Positions 4,844-5,170 of a stretch of 5,170 nt of DNA are shown piece by piece; the stretch's first letter is position 1; each line of letters opens with the position of its first letter. Source of the stretch: Candidatus Agrococcus pullicola (lineage in GTDB: Bacteria > Actinomycetota > Actinomycetes > Actinomycetales > Microbacteriaceae); the NCBI GenBank assembly GCA_019115685.1, contig DXDC01000202.1, forward strand, positions 1 through 5,170, given 5' to 3'. The position numbers and the translations under genes were made by a program. The notes under the pieces were generated by a model. That model searched no databases. It worked only from the letters and a program-made list of their open reading frames with translations, and was not told the DNA's origin.

Positions 4844-5170
4844 ATGGCGCTCGTGCAGGAAGATCGTGTCTCGCCCCCTAAGGGCAGGCCCGTTCGGAAG
4901 ATTTCGAAACGGAAGCAATCGCCGCTCAACCTGGCGCGCAGGGGTGCATTGCCCATCGGCTTGTATGTGATTCTCGGTGTGCTGATCGTGCTGCCGATTC
5001 TGCTGGTGATCCTTTCGGCGTTCACGACATCCCCGCCACGACCCGGCAACATCGATCTCACGGGCCTCACGTTCGAGAACTTTCGCACCGTGTTCGGTCC
5101 TGGTGCCGGTCAAGCAGCGCTGAATTCGCTGTTCGTCGGTGTCGGATCCTCGGTACTCGCGATCGCGATC
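4844..5170 (+). CDS. ABC transporter permease, N-terminal part (3' end cut by window edge)
   Basis: The first 109 residues are present and the frame is open to the right edge. A basic cytoplasmic N-terminus (about 1-35, rich in Lys/Arg) precedes a hydrophobic transmembrane helix at about 36-60 (LPIGLYVILGVLIVLPILLV and following). A periplasmic-side loop contains the family-like segment LTGLTFENFRTVFG (72-85), then NSLFVGVGSSVLAIAI (94-109) begins a second helix at the start of the BPD_transp_1-type domain. This pattern fits FbpB/PotB-type inner membrane permeases; many with this N-terminus are duplicated proteins of about 550 residues, but length cannot be judged here. The ATG lies 2 bases after the ATPase stop, with AGGAAG at 4828-4833, 10 bases upstream. 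It should form the translocation channel with the preceding ATPase; a partner permease and binding protein would be expected further right. Confidence 0.87.
   Translation, partial: MALVQEDRVSPPKGRPVRKISKRKQSPLNLARRGALPIGLYVILGVLIVLPILLVILSAFTTSPPRPGNIDLTGLTFENFRTVFGPGAGQAALNSLFVGVGSSVLAIAI

Larger units (their letters stand above)
1572..5170 (+). other. Translationally coupled catabolic-transport operon (continues beyond the right edge)
   Basis: Five same-strand genes are joined by TAATG (2376-2380), GTGA (3091-3094), ATGA (3720-3723) and a 2-base gap (4842-4843). No promoter or terminator is seen between them, so one transcript from the promoter at 1511-1540 is likely. Order: dehydrogenase, GalB-like hydratase, GalC-like aldolase, importer ATPase, importer permease. 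Confidence 0.8.

Overview
The window looks like chromosomal DNA from a high-GC actinomycete. G/C-ending codons dominate, GTG starts are used, and stop-start junctions are tightly overlapped. The overall protein style fits Microbacteriaceae or related Actinobacteria, but the genus cannot be fixed from this sequence alone.

Layout: (1) Positions 1-1286, minus strand: the N-terminal 428 residues of a thiamine-diphosphate-dependent enzyme of the acetolactate synthase / benzoylformate decarboxylase superfamily, cut by the left window edge. (2) Positions 1287-1571: a 285-base divergent intergenic region. It holds an AT-rich island with a GntR/FadR-type palindrome, a second inverted repeat and a good sigma-70-like promoter reading right. 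(3) Positions 1572-5170, plus strand: five genes with almost no gaps (overlaps of 1, 4 and 4 bases, then a 2-base gap). They are a DUF1932-type NAD(P)-binding 2-hydroxyacid dehydrogenase-like protein, a PIG-L-fold protein of the GalB type (4-oxalomesaconate / 4-carboxy-2-hydroxymuconate hydratase), an RraA-fold 4-carboxy-4-hydroxy-2-oxoadipate (CHA) aldolase (GalC/LigK type), an ABC transporter ATPase with a C-terminal TOBE region, and the start of its permease.

How the genes fit together: GalB and GalC are consecutive enzymes at the end of gallate / protocatechuate 4,5-cleavage catabolism. GalB hydrates the C6 tricarboxylate to CHA, and GalC splits CHA to pyruvate and oxaloacetate. Here they are translationally coupled to a dehydrogenase and an importer of the Fe3+/polyamine/2-aminoethylphosphonate ATPase class. 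No ring-cleavage dioxygenase or OMA tautomerase is in view. My inference is an uptake-plus-catabolism operon for an acidic (possibly polycarboxylic or aromatic-derived) substrate, controlled by a GntR-type regulator encoded outside the window. The divergent ThDP enzyme may belong to the same regulon. The substrate is unknown and is the most interesting open point. No RNA genes, CRISPR arrays, insertion sequences or terminators were recognised.
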